Shown here: positions 44,401 to 55,500 of the stretch, piece by piece
Layout of the letters: the number at the start of each line of letters is the position of its first letter
Numbering within the stretch: position 1 is the stretch's first letter
The notes under the pieces: generated by a model
The model's input: only the letters and a program-made list of their open reading frames with translations
Database searches by the model: none
What the model was told of the DNA's origin: nothing
Source: Litoditis marina
Lineage: Eukaryota > Nematoda > Chromadorea > Rhabditida > Rhabditidae
Assembly: GCA_964036275.1 (NCBI GenBank)
Contig: OZ038433.1
Span: 11,399,446-11,463,445 of the forward strand
Reading direction: 5' to 3'
DNA: 64,000 bases
Position numbers and translations under genes: made by a program

Positions 44401-47400
44401 GGAAAAAACAGCTTGAAGATACCAATGAGATAGCTGACCTTCCTATGCGTCTTACTTACTGTCAGTGGAGTGTGGTCAGAAGTGTAGTTTTCTGTCGGAA
44501 ACACAAACAGTGTGTTTGTATAGTTTTATCCCGTTGCTTTTCAGTCAAAATTCGTGAAGTACGACCTGTTTTGAGATCAAACTACAACCCACCTTCCTAT
44601 GCGTCTTACTCTCCGTGGAACTGGGTCTGAACTGTAGTTTTCTGTCGAACACGGCCTGTCCCATCAGTCCGGTGGCCTGTCTCGTGTACAGATGGGTATT
44701 GGCCACCAGCGGCTGCTCCGAGATCTCAAAGATTTCCGTTCCCAGATACAGCGACATACTGAAAACAAACACACGTTCAAACACACGTTCAAACAGCAGT
44801 AAGGTCTGACTAGGCGACCGGAGGTAGTCCGTTTTCAGATGTGAACACGTGGAAATTTATGATATTTCCATCAGAAGTAGACCGATTTTCTTATTTTCGG
44901 CGTAAAAGTAGTCCGTTCTACGAATTTTTCTGACTATTCGGACAACCTTGCCGGTGTATGCACACGTTAAAGAAGGACGATTACGTGGTCCAATCGCAAC
45001 GGTTCAGTCCTTTAAACTGCAATACATTTTTCAATTGCAGTTTAAAGGACCGTTGACACGAAATTGGTCCACATAATCGTCTTTCTTTAACTTGTCCCAA
45101 CAGCCAAGGAAATTCACGAAACGGCTACCGTTTAGTGGAAATCATGATAATTGAGCTAATTTCGATGAAAAATCAAACATTTTACGAATATATGATTAAA
45201 GACGGGCTCTGTTTTTTCTTGGATAGTCGCATTACTGGTGTTTGACTGAAAAGAAGTTCCGATCGTTCAGTGAGTGCAACAATGACCACTATTATGCATA
45301 CATCGTGTTACTGTACTCGTCACTGCATTGTGTTCATATTTCATTCTGTGACTGTATTGTCCATCGTTGTATCTCAACTTCTGATTTCTTCTTACTTTTT
45401 CATTCCTATTTTTCATATTTTTCATGCTCTCATTTGCGTAATAAATCATCATCATCAATTGTTATGATCTATACCAGTAATGTTGTAATGTAATCTTAAA
45501 CCGTATTAACTCACGTTCCGTCGCTCCATCGAACCACCTTGGCATTGCTCTCCTTGATTTCATTTCCGTCCTCGTCCTTCCCATATCGCCATCGAATCGT
45601 ATTCTCTACCTAAAAATATGCCAACATTTTTATATCACAAATCCCAGCCACTTTTGTAGCCGCCTGGAAGAGGGAGTGTGAACGAAAGAGAAAGACCCAG
45701 ACTCTTCGCCTATTTGTTCACTGACTTTGATGTTGTCTCGCTTTCGTTACTGGCCAATCGCAGAAAAAATCGTTTCTCAGACCGATCTGTACCAATTTGG
45801 ATAAATGGATGAAGTTACGGGAGTAGTTTACATTTGCCCCCCACCCTGGTCGAAAATGGGTTGAAAAGGGCCCGTACTACAATCGCCCCCCACTTTTGGG
45901 GGGCGATTATACACCATGCTTATTTACTGCAGGCTTGGGTTGAGTGGGGGGTGATTGTTCATCAGTTCCGGGTATGTACTATCACCCCCCATTTTGTATT
46001 GTGGGGGGTGATTGTTCATTGTCGAAGATGTACAATGTCCCCCCAACCCATTTACCAATTACCCCATACCTTCGCGCGACTTTTGTGGGATTTCAATTAG
46101 GTGGGGGGTAATAGTACCACGAGGGGGGTGATTGTTGGGTGGGGGGCGATTGTACATTTTTCCCGAAGTTACCATGGCCATTCGTCAATAAGCCCTTCAA
46201 ATTTCGAAAATTCACGTAACATACCAGATTTTCCTGGTATTCAACACCAGCTCACTTGATAACCGAATAACCACACCAATTTCCGGCAGCGTAAAGTGAT
46301 TCACAACTGTGCACCCAACATTCTGCACATAAATCAATAATTATGAAGAACACAACTAACTCTGAGTTTCAATCGATTTCTTCCCTCGTCATCAATATTA
46401 TCCTCATCTTCGTTGTCCTCGAAATCTTCCTCGTCAAAGGGACGCGTTTCGACCGAAAGGAAATTGGGGAACTGGAAGGGTAATTAATAAGAAAGAAGAT
46501 TTTAATCAGTACCTTTTTAAAAGAAAAGTAATAAAAAGTACTTTTTTTTGTGAATCGAAAACAAGCGTTTCGTTTCGACCGAAAGGAAATTGGGGAACTG
46601 GAAGGGTAATTAATAAGAAAGAAGATTTTAATCAGTACCTTTTTAAAAGAAAAGTAATAAAAAGTACTTTTTTTTGTGAATCGAAAACAAGCGTTTCGTT
46701 TCGACCGAAAGGAAATTGGGGAACTGAAAAAGTAATATAAGGTTTTGAGGTTAAATAATAAGGTTTTTGTTAATAGAGTTCTAGAGTTCGGGAGAAAACC
46801 ATACTAGCTTTGAGCAAAACCGAGTTTTCAAGTTTTTGAGTTGAAAAACGAATTAACAACATGTACGATTTACGATATAGTAGTAACATGGTGAGATTCA
46901 AAACACAAACCCGTGCACCACAATTATGGAAATATTCGAAATCACGAACCTTGCAGAAATAGGGAACTTCTCCGAGATCAATATCGATTTTCTGCACGTC
47001 ACTCTGGAAACAGCAAAGTAAGGTGAGAAAGCAGGAGATCATTAGGCCAAGAAGTTGCAGTGGACTAGATATCACTAACTCTGTGAGAATTGTTCCTCCG
47101 CTATCTTTCTCCTTTCCTCCCTCTCTTGCCAATCCCTCTGTCTCGTTCCTTTGTTCCCTTTTCTTCCCCGTCCTCTCTTTAATCCATCCATCTATCTCTC
47201 CTATTTCCATATCCATCCTTCTCTCTCCCGCCAGAACTCCTCTCTTCATCCGATCTCTCTCTTTCTCTCTCTCCCTCTCCCTTCCCCTATACCCCATACC
47301 CCTCCAGAAGTTTACCATTGTCGGACGACTCTCTAAATTCTAGGTGACATTACGAAAAATGGTGTAAATATCTATTTTTTGGGTGATTAAAATGATGATT

Positions 47401-50400
47401 TTTCGTTCCAAACCCAGATAATTACCCAATTTCGGCAAATTTTTGGGTGATTGTCTGAATTTTTGGAGTTTTTCATAATGTTTGGGTGACCAATGTTCAG
47501 ACGTCGTCTAGGGTATAGGGTTGTATACGTAATACGTATGCCCCTCTCTAAATCTCCTAAACAAGACCATAGGTGGGATGCCACGGTCCGCTGATGGGGG
47601 GACCCTTAACTATTTGTCAGACTAAACGAGAGGGGACCTATTACTATTTAACGAAATACCCATTTCTGTCTTTGTGGCGCCACTGAATTAGGGAGGGACC
47701 CATAACTTTTCGTGTTTTTCCGCCGAAGGGATCATTAACTCTTGAGACCCGTAACCAGGATCATCCCACATATGAACAAGACTGATCTACCGTACCTCGA
47801 TGATTTCGGGTGCCGCCTCCTCTTCCGCTTCTTCCTCCTCTGGGTGCAGACGAATTCCCTGGATACTACCCTCGCCTACAAAATGGTCAGTTTACATATT
47901 ACATTTATGTAATAAATGAATATGCATTAAAGCATGAAATAGTTAGAAGCCACCATTTAGAGTCAGTTTTGTAAGTAAATAGCCATTCCCTGGCATACGC
48001 GAGGAGAGATTGTTGGTTACCGACCTGTATTACCCGTTTTTCATGGGATGCTCGAATTTGAACAACCTGAATTCCAAGACTAGTGAAAAGTGGCCCGATA
48101 ACGGCAACTTTTAACCATGTTTCGAACTATTTCCCTGTTCTTCTCTCAGCTGAATCACCTGATTTTCAGAAAATCTCTGTGCACAACAGCACAACAAAGT
48201 CGCCCCACCTATGTTCCCTGGATATTTCTCTCGCCAGCAGAATGGTCATTATTATTCTCTTTTTATTGTTTCGGAAATTTTCACTCCGTATTCGTTTTCT
48301 TTGGGTACCTACCTGCTGAGCTCTCACTGTCTTTTTGGTATTCATAGACTTCGTTTAACTGAAAAAAGAGCAGGGGCAACACCAAAAGGTGAAAATGCCT
48401 AACTAAAAATTCGAATAATTCCACTCACTCTCATCGCCGCTCTTCTCCCTATCACTGTCTCCCTCCTGTCTCTCTCGTCGTCTGGCGTCTCCCCTCTCGT
48501 CATCTGAATCCGACGAGACGTCGTCTCCGAACAACTGAGAAGCCGCCGTGTCGCCGCCCGCTGCGGCCGCCTGAGAAAAAGACTTTTGATAAAACGGAAT
48601 ATTTATTGAACCAACGATTTAGAACACGTAATACGTAAACATATACCAGTAAAGTTGTCCGAATAGTCAGAAAAATTCGGAAAAAGAACTACTTTTTCGC
48701 CGAAAAGAAGAAAATTGGTCTACCTTTGATGAAAAATCATACATTTTCACGTGTTGACCTCTAAAAACGGACTAATTTTCGTCGCTCAGTCAGACTTTAC
48801 TGGCATATGTACGTAAAGTGTACGTTTCCATCAAAGCTAGACGAAAAATACATTATCTTCTCGTATGAGAGCGGTGGCAAGCAAAAATTATGAGCGTGGT
48901 GCCGACTGTGGAAGTTATGAGGCAGCGTCATATGAGCAGATAAAGGGACTGACCCTATATCGATAAAAAGGACTAAAAATTTGGTCAATTTTGATGCGAG
49001 TCTATGCAATTTGACTGAATTTACTCGGGAAACGGGGTTATCTTCCAAATTTGAGCGAGCCCACTTTCGTTGGCTCCACACAGCAGTGAGCGTAAGATGT
49101 GAAGATGTAGTGGTTAGCTCTTGAAAGACCGCTCAAGGGCTCACCCTGAACCCTCAATCGATATTTAAGGTAACATATCAACTTTATTGTTGCAACCCAC
49201 CTTATCTCCCTCCTCATCATCCGAACTATCGATTAGTCGCCGCTGTTTCGTCGCCGAGGCTGACGATCGCAGACTGCTCTCACTGTCCGAGCCTGAAACT
49301 GGCCAAACTGAATTTTTCTACTTTTATCGAAACCAAACGAAAACAACGTACAAAGTACTTACTTGCAGAGCGAAAAGCAGGAATTACTAAACATTATACT
49401 GAAAAAGGATATATTTTAATGATATGAGTCTTAAAGTAATATTTGGGTATCCGTCCGATCGGGCAAAAATGAGCATCAGCCCATATCAAAATAGGGCGTA
49501 TGTGACGCATAAACCCATCTGTTAATTAGGGGGTGAGTGAGTGTATGTGTTAAGGAATATTAAATAAATATTGAACCGTGTAATGAACCGTGTCATTCAA
49601 ATTCAATTGATACAGAAAAGTACTTATACACCAAATCAACCCATTGAAGATCGAACAATGACTAAATGTCTGAATGGAACTAACGTTGTGGTGGTGGTAC
49701 CCCGGCAGGGGAGTTTGACCGATGGGAGGGCGGGGAACCACTTGCAGCAGAGGCCGGCGAAGACGCACCACTCTTCTCTCTGGAAAACATACCCCAATAA
49801 AATTGTCTGAATAGTCAGAAAAAAGTGGCTACTTTTTTGTCAATACCGCGATATATTTTGAATGGAATCAAGGACAAATCGGTTTACTTTCTATGAAATA
49901 GTCGCAGTTTACCAGTGCATGACTATTGTACATGAAAATGAACCATACACCGCCAAGGGATTCCCATTCCCGCAAAATTCTCGCGACCCCTCTATGTTTT
50001 CTCGTGTCGCGACCCCCCAAAACGGCGACACTCAACTACATTCCGTAGAATTATAGCTGATTTTGTCAAAAATTCGTTTGTTAACAGCTCGCGACCCCTA
50101 CTTTTTACAAGAATTTGTTCGCGACTCCCCCCTCTATGAGAGGCTCTGGCGGTGTATGAAATGAACCCATTTTTCAACTGAAATACGTGAATCTAAAGTG
50201 GCACTTGCCCTAAGTGACCCTGATGTTCTTGCCCGTTTTGTGGGTTTTCCAAACAAAAAACTCAGGAAAATCAACTAAATGAAAGAAATGGAAAAAAAAA
50301 CTGGTGAATTCTATATCTAACCGGGTTTTTAGGTAACCTAACCCTTTTTTGGTAACCTATTTTTGAGGTTACCTTGGTAGGTAACCTGAAACTAAAATTC

Positions 50401-50657
50401 GGTTACCGTTCAAACTAACGGTAAAAACACATTTTGCCTTAGAAAAACAGGTAACCGGTTTTTCATTTTAGGTTACCAACCGGTTACCTACTGAGGTAAC
50501 CTCAAAAATAGGTTACCAAAAAAGGGTTAGGTTACCTAAACACCCGGTTACATATAGAATTCACCAAAAAAACTAACTGCGAGGGAGGTGCTGGTGAGGT
50601 CGGCTTCTCTCCCTCATCACTGTCGCTGCTGCTAGAACTAGACGAAGAGGATGACAT
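41483..50657 (-). CDS. leo-1: Leo1, subunit of the PAF1 transcription elongation complex, 443 aa
   Basis: Leo1 is a nuclear PAF1-complex subunit that travels with RNA polymerase II and supports histone H2B ubiquitination and elongation. Exons, in coding order: 50657-50578, 49779-49685, 49292-49201, 48570-48429, 47875-47796, 47003-46950, 46471-46361, 45609-45515, 44758-44593, 43355-43266, 42966-42834, 42202-42075 and 41548-41483 (TGA). All junctions are GT-AG and all phases agree. The N-terminus is a ten-Ser run followed by acidic disordered sequence to about residue 160. The Leo1 domain starts near 164 and shows [20 protein letters not shown], then [10 protein letters not shown], then the block with TGLMGQAVF and [13 protein letters not shown], all diagnostic of the family. 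The C-terminal part has [19 protein letters not shown] and [10 protein letters not shown], and ends in an acidic Ser/Asp tail. Length is close to the roughly 430 residues recalled for C. elegans LEO-1. Introns carry many repeats and three junction duplications. Confidence 0.96.
41768..41890. repeat. family B related fragment
   Basis: CATCCCCTTTTACCGCAGCC, TGCGTCTCCTCAAA, CTGCTCTCACATCCC and GAGACGCAGGATGG match the family B arms in order. It lies in the last leo-1 intron. Confidence 0.55.
42283..42318 (-). repeat. partial duplicate of the leo-1 exon 12 acceptor
   Basis: On the minus strand, CATTCTATTTCAG then ACGGGGACTTTGGTCGTCC repeats the true junction (TTATTCTATTTCAG|ACGAGGACTTTGGCCGTCC at about 42214-42184). 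The copy lies about 100 bases upstream in intron 11. Confidence 0.85.
43790..43992. repeat. family D element, copy 1
   Basis: Contains CAGTAAGGTGCGACTAAGCG at the left and TTTCTGACTATTCGGACAAC near the right, with an internal duplication of GAAAATTTCTGA. In leo-1 intron 9, upstream of exon 10. Confidence 0.7.
44216..44335. repeat. family K repeat, copy 2
   Basis: TTGGCTGAACGAGACAGTGT near the left and CTCTCTCGTTTTTGTAGCTG near the right flank CTGCGCGTCATTGACCTGC. In leo-1 intron 9. Confidence 0.6.
44435..44500 (-). repeat. partial duplicate of the leo-1 exon 9 donor junction
   Basis: On the minus strand the copy reads GACAGAAAACTACACTTC ... AGTAAGACGCATAGGAAG then GTCAGC, against the true exon end GACAGAAAACTACAGTTC ... 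AGTAAGACGCATAGGAAG then GTGGGT. It lies about 140 bases downstream of the true donor. Confidence 0.85.
44797..44966. repeat. family D element, copy 2
   Basis: Begins CAGTAAGGTCTGACTAGGCG and ends GACAACCTTGCCGGTGTATG, about 170 bases. In leo-1 intron 8, directly abutting a family E element. Confidence 0.8.
44965..45093. repeat. family E palindromic element, copy 4
   Basis: TTAAAGAAGGACGATTACGT and ATAATCGTCTTTCTTTAA ends, with the inner CAGTCCTTTAAACTGCAATA and TTGCAGTTTAAAGGACCG arms. Adjacent to a family D copy in leo-1 intron 8. Confidence 0.88.
45655..45765. repeat. family K repeat, copy 3
   Basis: AGCCGCCTGGAAGAGGGAG, GACCCAGACTCTTCGCCTAT and TTGTCTCGCTTTCGTTACTG, then GGCCAATCGCAG. 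In leo-1 intron 7. Confidence 0.55.
45835..46165. repeat. G/C-run-rich block with GGGGGG tracts
   Basis: At least ten runs of five or more G or C, many followed by TGATTGTTCATT or CGATTGTACA (for example GGGGGGTGATTGTTCAT and GGGGGGCGATTGTAC). The repeated unit is about 60-90 bases with both orientations present, so it can form hairpins and G-quadruplexes. In leo-1 intron 7. Confidence 0.8.
46446..46735 (-). repeat. tandem repeat spanning the leo-1 exon 7 acceptor, period 126
   Basis: The word GTTTCGACCGAAAGGAAATT starts at 46446, 46572 and 46698. Each unit holds, on the minus strand, a pyrimidine tract, a CAG acceptor and the first 20 or so bases of exon 7. Only the unit at 46446-46471 continues into real exon 7; the other two lie in intron 6. 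Confidence 0.9.
47590..47760 (+). repeat. four degenerate GGGACCCxTAACT motifs
   Basis: GGGGGGACCCTTAACT (about 47597), GAGGGGACCTATTACT (47631), GGAGGGACCCATAACT (47691) and GAAGGGATCATTAACT (47736). In leo-1 intron 5; function unknown. Confidence 0.55.
48645..48817. repeat. family D element, copy 3
   Basis: ATATACCAGTAAAGTTGTCC at the left and AGACTTTACTGGCATATG at the right, with ACGTGTTGACCTCTAAAAACG inside. In leo-1 intron 3. Confidence 0.88.
49943..50160. repeat. family J element, copy 1
   Basis: CATACACCGCCAAGGGATTC at the left and CTCTGGCGGTGTATG at the right. Internal CTCGCGACCCCT and TTCGCGACTCCCCC words repeat. The partner copy is at 55740-55965. Its first eight bases CATACACC are shared with the family D termini. 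In leo-1 intron 1. Confidence 0.85.
50303..50565. repeat. 263-base palindrome, family L copy 1
   Basis: GGTGAATTCTATATCTAACC at the left and GGTTACATATAGAATTCACC at the right. The whole segment is a nested array of GGTAACC / GGTTACC words, nearly palindromic about a centre near 50430. In leo-1 intron 1, 13 bases from the exon 1 donor. Confidence 0.85.
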
Positions 50658-50672
50658 CGTTTTACCTGCAAA
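50650..50672 (-). promoter_or_regulatory. possible spliced-leader acceptor of leo-1
   Basis: On the minus strand CTTTTGCAG ends eight bases before the leo-1 ATG (spacer GTAAAACG). This spacing fits an SL1 trans-splice acceptor. Confidence 0.5.
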
Positions 50673-52594
50673 AGAATAGCAAGTTACTTTAAAAATAATA
50701 CAATAATAGTATTATATACAGTGAAAAACATAAATTATATAAGTATATTAACAACTGAACCACACGCTCCTTGCTTTCTTTCATTGTATTATTCTGCCTG
50801 CCGTAAGAAAGAAAGAGAATCAGCGAATAGAAAAGAAAACAGAGAGAAGAAAGAGTTGGTAGGTGAGTTGTTAGTGCTAGGTAATAGTAGCTCATTGATT
50901 ATACAATTTAAAAGCCGAAAACTATGTACTCATAGAAGGTAGTTATAATGAAATCAAGCCATAATTAGTTGATTAACAACTTGACAGTAGTAATAGAATA
51001 CAACAACTCATGAAATAATTAAAAAGCTTTGATGTCACATTTACATACCTACTGAGCCATGTACTTTTAAATAAACGTATAAAATATGAGCCTGGAAAAG
51101 AAGCGCAATTAAAAGTAGACGATAGCGTATAAGGCCGGTTTGAATGCAACATACGCAAACATGCGGCATGGACACATTATAAAACTGAGGCTACAGTAGT
51201 ACTTTTCGCGGAAAAAAGTTGCAGGTTTACTGTAATTGGGGTGAATTCTATATCTAACCGGGTTTTTAGGTAACCTAACCTTTTTTTCAGGTTATCTCAG
51301 TAGGTAACCGGATGGTAACCTGAAATGAAAAACCGGTTACCTGTTTTTCTAAAGCAAAATGTGGTTTTTACCGTTAGTTCGAACGGTAACCGGATTTTAG
51401 TTTTAGGTTACTTCCAGGTTACCTATCAAGGTAACCTGAAAAAAGGTTACCAAAAAAGGGTTAGGTTACCTAAAAACCGGGTTAGTTGTAGAATTGGCCT
51501 GTAATATTGGTGAACCTTAATCAGAATTATGGAGCTCTTCATGCGAGAATACAACTGCCAAGCAGTCAGTAGAGAAGAGCTACAGCTTGAGTCAGAGTGG
51601 TTAGGTTGAATGTCGGTTCGGTTCGCCAGTGAATTGGCCGAGAAATTCGCCCTAGACTTTTTGGTTCGCAGTTCACCATAAGGACATAACTCTCTGGTGA
51701 ATTATCCTACTTTTCAGTTAAAACTCGCCAAACTTTACAATTCTTTACAAACATTTCCATTTTTAACTATCTCCAACTGCTTATTCAATCAACTTTTCTC
51801 GAGTTCATTCGATCATCGCCACCAAGCCAAAGGTAGCATGTGAAACTGAACCACTCAACAACTCAAAACACGTTCGTTCGTAAAACATACTTCATTATTC
51901 ATGATGAACTACAAACTGGGTTAGCACACACACAAACAGCAAAACAGCCCCGAGTCTCTGCATTAATTATCGGGAACAAGAAAAGACAAACGTAATTATA
52001 GACATGCAGACAGATCATTTGGGATTAACCAAGATATATCGGGGGTTAAATAATAGTCCTGTAATACTGGGTACACATTAAGAAGAAGAAGGTTACAACC
52101 GCGTGAGAGAGAGAGAGATATGTTACGATGTACCAGTTACTCTATCTACTTCACACACACAGTCAAATACAGGAGTACAGTACTTCAATCAAGATGGTAA
52201 GTGCACGTTCTCTGAAGTCTATGTACTACACGTGACACAGTTACCTAGACTCAAATTTCACAGAAAATCAAGAGTAGGTCAAAACCGTACGATCAAGACA
52301 CATAAAAGTAGGCACACAGCAGAAAAGGTAAACCTATTCAAGTATGAAAGAAGGAAAGTGCGAAGAAATAAAGCATGAACTGTGGCCTAATCCACAACAG
52401 AAAACAAATCACAGAGGCAGCCGTACAGAACCCACAGCAATCCAGTTACTCCCATAAAATAACTTCAAAATAGTCGGAAATGAATGGGAAAACTTCTCAA
52501 AAACATATTTCATCAAGTTAGCCGACTATTTGAGGGTTATTTGATAAACATAAAAGGGTAAACAAGGCAACTGGGGGGGGTAGCTTATATCCAA
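50658..52594. other. intergenic region between leo-1 and the Polo kinase gene
   Basis: About 1.9 kb, upstream of leo-1 and downstream of the kinase gene. It holds the family L palindrome at 51241-51497 and otherwise AT-rich DNA. The gap is too wide for a typical nematode operon, where genes are usually 100 to a few hundred bases apart. Confidence 0.45.
51241..51497. repeat. palindrome, family L copy 2
   Basis: GTGAATTCTATATCTAACCG on the left; AAACCGGGTTAGTTGTAGAATT on the right, with GGTAACCTGAAA / TTTCAGGTTA words between. Matches the copy at 50303-50565 over most of its length. Confidence 0.8.
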
Positions 52595-55500
52595 TTAGAT
52601 TCTGTATCCGGGTCCTGGCGCCATGGGGGGAAGGGAACGTTGACTGCTGCTGGCCGGAGCATTGGTCGGGGGACGAGCCTGAAGGAAATGATAAAGAATG
52701 GCTGATATAAATGTAAAGTTATGAAGATTGTTAAACTTCAACAAGCTGATCAATCAATAAATGTATTTATGTATCAGCTTCTATTCTTCAAAGTAGTAGA
52801 AAATCGCCAGAAGTAAGCAGAACTCGTCAACAGACAGAAAGAGTGAAATGTCACTAAAATGTACGATGAATTCAATTGTATCATTAAAAGGACGTGAAAG
52901 ACACAACCCTTCTCATACCATGTATAAAACGTGAACCCAAACGTTAACGTACCGCAGCGGCAGTCAATCAGTCAGTCTCAATCAAACCTCAAAAAGCCGG
53001 TAAATCAATAAATGAGGTAACCGTTTTTTTCTTTTCAAAACGGAACGAAAATACCCAACTAGACACAAGCGTATCTTTGAGGACTGTAATTCTGTACCGT
53101 AAAAAAAGAAACCTATACCTGTACCTATCAAAAGAGGTGAGCCCAAAATGATTCCGAATTCACTTATTCACTATCAAAAAGACGTGAGAACTTCACGTGA
53201 AAAACACGTGAGCCGAACGTACCGCAGCGGCAGATCCCTTATTCTCGTTCAGCGATCCGGGTCGACTGTTTTCGGCCGTGGACAGACGGTCTGCCATCAA
53301 TTTCGCATACTTCAGACGACTGTGGAGCACCTAGAAAAACATGAGTATTGTATAAGTATTAAGTAACTACAGTATTACAGTAAAAGTAAACAAGTAAAGC
53401 TGTCCGAATAGCAAACATTTTCCAGAACACGGGTTTCCTTTTCGACAAATGATCTAGTTTTCACTTATTGAAACTGAAAAAGGCTTCCTTTCATAGCCGT
53501 ACAGTGCTCTCGAGCAACTATCTAAACTTGGGAAGCTTGCCTGAATGGCGAGCAAAATTGTCTTTTACAAACTTAATAAAGAAATACATTACAAAACTTG
53601 GAGGAATGATGGAGCCCACCTTGGATATTCCCTTCTTCTCCAGCCTCGTGAACTTGTAGACGTGGAAGTTCTTCTGCTCATCAATGTAGGTCACGGCGCT
53701 CATCAGAGGACAAACGATGATCTTTGTGTGATCCTGCAAATAATAGATACAATATTTAATTCCATGTTTTAAAATAAACACCACTTCCAACCTACTTTAA
53801 CAATAACAAGGCACGAGGCACCGCTACTGCTAAAAAGCCGTATTTTGACTTTTGAATAGATAATGTCGAAAATTATTGTGGTTTAGCCAGAAAGAAGCCC
53901 AGTTATGAATTTTTCTGACTCCTAGGTATAGGTTTTCGAACGTTCTTGAAAGTTTCTGAACATACTGAAAAAGTGATCATTGAAAAATCGATATTTCGGC
54001 CAACCCACATCAAAGTAGTTGATCTGGAGCGTTCCGTTCGAGAGATGCAGCACAATGGCCGAGCGGGTTCGGAACCAGTTGCGCAGCACCGGCAGACGAG
54101 CCAAGTCGTCTCCGTCCTGAACAAACCACATCAACAATTGACAATTATGATGAGAACAGCAACTCAGCAACAGTTTTCGATTATCCTATCATCAGGTGTC
54201 AAAATCCTAAAAAAAACAACGAATAGAGCTTTTTCGAAGAAGAATCTTTTTACGGAAATCCTGATTTTCTCGAGAAGAAACCCGTAACCAGTCATTTAAC
54301 TAAAAACTCCAACTTTCCAGTTATGCATAAACAAAGCTTATTTTTCAATGACTAGGACTAGGTTAGGTTTGCCACTTGTCGATATCAATCTCACGACTAC
54401 TGTTAAACATGTAGTTATCGATCACTTGACCAACCTTCTTGGCAATATTTCCACCGGCCTTGATGAGATGCTCGTTCATGTACGAGCGGAAGTACTTCAG
54501 CAGTGTTACCTAAAACATGAATAGTAAAACTATTCATGTTGCATTTTCACATTTTCACATTTCACATAAAGCATTTTCACGCGCAAGACCAAACACAGCT
54601 AATTTTACCAATTTCAGCCGAAAGAAGTCCTTTCTAACTCTAAGAACAATTTTACTAAAAACAAACTCTCCAAACGCTTGCCGATTTGCGGAACTACACA
54701 CCGTGACTATACCACAAAAAGTTTACTTGAAGACGTACAATCCTTAATTTTCCATCAAAAAGTATGTAATTTTCCCGATATCGGCAAAGAACGAGAAGCA
54801 GCAGACCTTCTTGGCCAAATGCGGTGGGTGAGCGTCCAGCTGATGATAGAACTCCTTGTCGCTCTTCTCCACGTACGTCATCTGAAGGCCGGCCTCGTCC
54901 AGAATCATCTTGCTGCTGTCGTTGAACAGAACGCCAACCTAGACACATACACCAGCAAGGTTGTCCGAATAGTCAAAAAAATTCGAAAAACGAACTACTT
55001 TTCAGCCGAAAACATGAAAATCGGTCTACTTTTGATGAAAAATTCTAAATTTTCACGTGTTTACATCTGAAAACGGCTTACTTCTTGTCTCTTAGTCAGA
55101 CCTTACTGGTGTATGCCTAGACATAAGAAATACCATCTTTACGTTTGAACACGTGAATTATTCACATACCAGCAAAAGCGTGAGTGGTATACGAAAATGA
55201 ACAAGCGTTTTGGCCAATGGCTGAGCTTTTCATTCAGTCGAATAATCAGGAAAAACTTTAGAAAGACAGTACATGCTGAAATCTGAAGAGCTGATATCGC
55301 TTCAAGAAGGAATTCAGATCTTGCGAGAAAGGTAAGTTAGCAACTTAGAAACTTAGAAAGGTAACTTTTCCCCGGATAGAATTATTTATTAGTCCGGAAC
55401 CTCCAACACTTACTTCCCGGGTCAAATTTGAGCTACAATTTGTGAACCGAATTTCACGCAATTCCGTGCCAAAAATCAATGGAAACGTACCGAGTTGTCG

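Noticed and set aside
46770..47343. 182-residue minus frame and plus-strand frames beside it
   Set aside because: They overlap leo-1 exon 6 and a CT-rich intron stretch; the low-complexity composition explains the open length.
50658..52594. leo-1 and the Polo kinase gene as one operon
   Set aside because: The 1.9 kb gap is too large for a typical nematode operon, and an SL2-type spacer is not evident.
54360..54434. continuation of kinase exon 12 to a stop ([17 protein letters not shown]...)
   Set aside because: Splicing at AAG|GTTGGT restores the family sequence DGDDLARLP; the read-through lacks polo-box similarity, though it could be a truncated isoform.
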